Of a stretch of DNA of 64,000 bases, positions 61,641 through 64,000 are shown piece by piece (within the stretch, counting starts at the first letter, position 1; each line of letters begins with the position of its first letter). The notes beneath the pieces are model-generated. The model was given only the letters and a program-made list of their open reading frames with translations, made no database searches and was not told the DNA's origin. The translations under genes were made by a program, and so were the position numbers. The DNA is from Gonocerus acuteangulatus (Eukaryota; Arthropoda; Insecta; Hemiptera; Coreidae), in NCBI GenBank assembly GCA_946811695.1, contig OX328123.1, positions 15,970,538 through 16,034,537 of the forward strand, written 5' to 3'.

Positions 61641-62652
61641 ACTTATATATATTGGTATTCACTAATAGGACGGAAGGTCAACAAATATAATTTATTATTT
61701 ATAATACAATAACAATCCTTCTTGCAGTCTTCTCATCAGGAGCTGAAATTAATAATTATTAACAGTCACAGTAAATAGAAAATATAAAAATTAAGAGATT
61801 AACACAAATACTTCTAAGAGAAGGAAATTTACTCAAATGAAAATTAATGATTTCTTCGTTGGTAAAATTATAAATATAAAGGAAGAAAGACCTAGTGTGG
61901 GAGGGATGGGACATCACCAGTATCGTGTGAAATTAAAGAGTGCCTTCAGAGTGGCTCCTTCACGCTGAAGCACATTTATTGGGTTTGACTTAGACATCAC
62001 AAAACATTATATTCAAATAAATATTTTTCTAAAACAACGAGGTACCATTTTAAAACTTAATAAATAACACAACTTTTGAGAAGGAGGAAAACCTCTACGT
62101 GAAGAAATAGCTGATTAAGTAAATATTTAATAATTTAGGAAAACACTAATAACAATAGTTCATATCTATATGGATTTTCGTATTGCTCCTTATCTAAATG
62201 TCAGTATTTTAAAAAGGGTATTTGTTACAGGAAATTTAATGTAGATTCTAAAAAATTGGTCGTAATTCACGATACATTAACCAGAAATCCTGGAAATACA
62301 GTTTTTCATTTTATAATAAAACAATAGTTTTGAAAATGGACCAAAGTTTGAGTAGCTCTTCTACATGTTGAGATAGAAAGCTCATTTCTGCGCTATGTAA
62401 CTACAAAATATGTACTATGTAACTTCGGAATAAACTCCTAAAGTTATGAGACCTCTATGTGGAGTATAGTCAAATTTATAGTAAAGTAGCTCTGGATTTG
62501 GAGAAGATTCTTAAGCTTTCAAGAAATGGCTCGTCAGCTGCGACAGTATTCAGAGATGATCCACCAAACGTTTTACCACCATCAATTGGGTGGAATTGTT
62601 ATCACTCTTCAATGTTACGTTTGAAAATTAGTTCAAAATAATTTTGAAAGGT
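61641..62652. other. spacer, nothing recognised
   Basis: Includes a 60-codon frame at 62459-62641 (ending RLKISSK) without family resemblance or splice context. Confidence 0.35.
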
Positions 62653-62902
62653 AAAAAAAGTCCGACTCGCAGGAACTGCCTCATCGTAGCGCGGTTCCGT
62701 TCTTATCCCTAGTCTAATTTCGAAAGATTAAAATAGAAGCAGTTATTATTTTGTTGAGAGGAGATAGTTGACCGTTGATGATGCAAGGTAGGGATTGTCC
62801 GGGTTCGGTCACTGCTACTTAATAATACATACCCCATATGTGTATGTATGTGGGCATATATATGTACATATGTGTGCGTGTATATGTGTATGTGTATATG
62901 CT

Positions 62903-62939
<37 letters not shown>

Positions 62940-64000
62940 TTGTGTATATTTACATAGATATGTGCATATATTAGTGTTAAATATGTCCTACTTGTATTTA
63001 CAGCCCTGATGAAGGATGACCGAAGTAGCAGTGACCGAACCCTGACAGTTATATTTTGGTTCCACCAGTCTTGAAAGGTAGGATTTACAATCTTACCTGG
63101 AAGGGTCGGCAACACTAGAAACCGTCCCGCTAGTTACAAGGTCTTGGAATCTTGGAACTCTATATTTCTAACAATAAATTGTTTTTGTTATTTTACTTAA
63201 CCTGTTTTATTTTCGAATACATTATCCAACTATAAGCAATTAAAAAATAAAAAGGAATAAAATACAGACAAAAAGAACACTTCGAATAAGCGAAATCAAT
63301 TACTTTAAAGCTTTAAGCTCTTATTTCTCCGATTGACGTCGCCTAATCAAAACTTTTATTAGAACCTTTTATGTAGAGCATTTAATAAGCTTTCTAATGG
63401 TATTCTTCCGTTTACCAAAATTCTCAACAGTTTTCGAGATATTAATGAAAGTTCCTAAAATTTATATTATTTCTAGCAACAGAAAATTGGGCTCATTTTT
63501 CATAACCTGTTTTACACACAAAATTTTCGCAACATAAGAAATTACAAAAATAAAAAGCAATAAAAAACGAAGGGAAAGAGACAAAAATTACAACAAGAAC
63601 GACAAAAACCCGTTCATAAGAACAAAACAGACGTATTTGAAGTTTTAAGCACTTATTTCTCCGATTGACATAACCTAATCAAAAATAGTTTTAGAATCTT
63701 TTTTGTAGAAAATTTAGTAAGCTTTCAAATAGTTTCTATCCACTTACCACGATTTCCCAACCGTGTTCGAGATATTAATGAAAGTATACGAACTTCCCAA
63801 AACTTTTCATGTCTGTTCATAAAATATTTTATTCTAACCCTTCCTTAACTCCAAACGTAACAAAACTTTCAACATATTAGTTCTAATGAAAGAAGAACAT
63901 GCAGATAAAGTTTCAACTGAATCCCGTAATTCTATGTACCCAAACCAAAAACGGTATTCAAAAACTATTTTTCCAATTTTCTCGAAAACGGTTAAAGAGA
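62653..64000. mobile_element. ~1.3-kb repeat (family B), copy 3, runs off the window
   Basis: Begins AAAGTCCGACTCGCAGGAAC, then TAGCGCGGTTCCGTTCTTAT. Its middle contains an extra GT/TA-rich stretch (62840-62990) inside an inverted GGTTCGGTCACTGCTACTT pair. The ~300-base block beginning near 63181 is repeated near 63500 (shared CTTATTTCTCCGATTGACGT/CAT, TTACCA[AC][GA]ATT, CGAGATATTAATGAAAGT). Confidence 0.65.

Overview
This window is nuclear DNA of an animal with an AT-rich, repeat-laden genome. It has spliced genes with consensus GT-AG introns, an arthropod RR-type cuticle protein, tRNA-derived SINEs, many TIR elements and long (TA)n tracts, and one 200-base run of N. A copepod-like arthropod, possibly a sea louse relative, is my inference; nothing in the sequence proves the species.

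Three protein-coding genes can be rebuilt exon by exon. (1) DSCC1/DCC1 on the + strand, 1689-8954, has 8 exons and encodes 400 residues. It is the sister-chromatid cohesion subunit of the CTF18 clamp loader. (2) PGAP3 (GPI-anchor remodelling, CREST-type membrane hydrolase) lies on the - strand, 42932 down to 30929, with 7 exons and 315 residues, including a 52-base terminal exon. (3) A cuticle protein with an RR chitin-binding domain lies on the - strand, 57482 down to 50292, with 6 exons and 374 residues, a TATA box and a 15-base coding first exon. A possible terminal exon of another + strand gene lies at 165-218. The genes are not functionally linked; they are ordinary nuclear genes with introns filled by transposons.

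Layout: 1-1688 spacer with CRE-like sites; 1689-8954 DSCC1 with a hAT-like MITE, a SINE, a Tc1 remnant and a fold-back Tc1/mariner-type MITE in its introns; 9-18 kb repeats (tandem repeat, SINE-2 split by a MITE, hairpin MITE, TTAA element, mariner remnant); 18.2-25.3 kb a CACTG-ended TIR element into which a decayed R1-like LINE (19.2-24.65 kb) is nested; 25.3-30.9 kb TTAA elements, a mariner remnant and a SINE-2; 30.9-42.9 kb PGAP3 with a LINE carrying a 497-residue RT ORF in intron 5 and an RNase H LINE fragment in intron 3; 43-48 kb fossil retroelements; 48-50 kb nested TIR elements; 50.3-57.5 kb the cuticle gene, whose long first intron holds a LINE nested in a long-TIR element and a 32-bp minisatellite; 58-64 kb an exact 256-bp tandem duplication and two more copies of a ~1.3 kb repeat.

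The most informative observations are these. A SINE insertion at the PGAP3 exon 5 splice donor has a target-site duplication that duplicates the donor itself. The cuticle gene is built from phase 1-1 exons with repeated modules. There are several nested transposons with readable target-site duplications. A cysteine-motif domain is carried inside the CACTG-ended element. I saw no CRISPR array, rRNA or free-standing tRNA gene.
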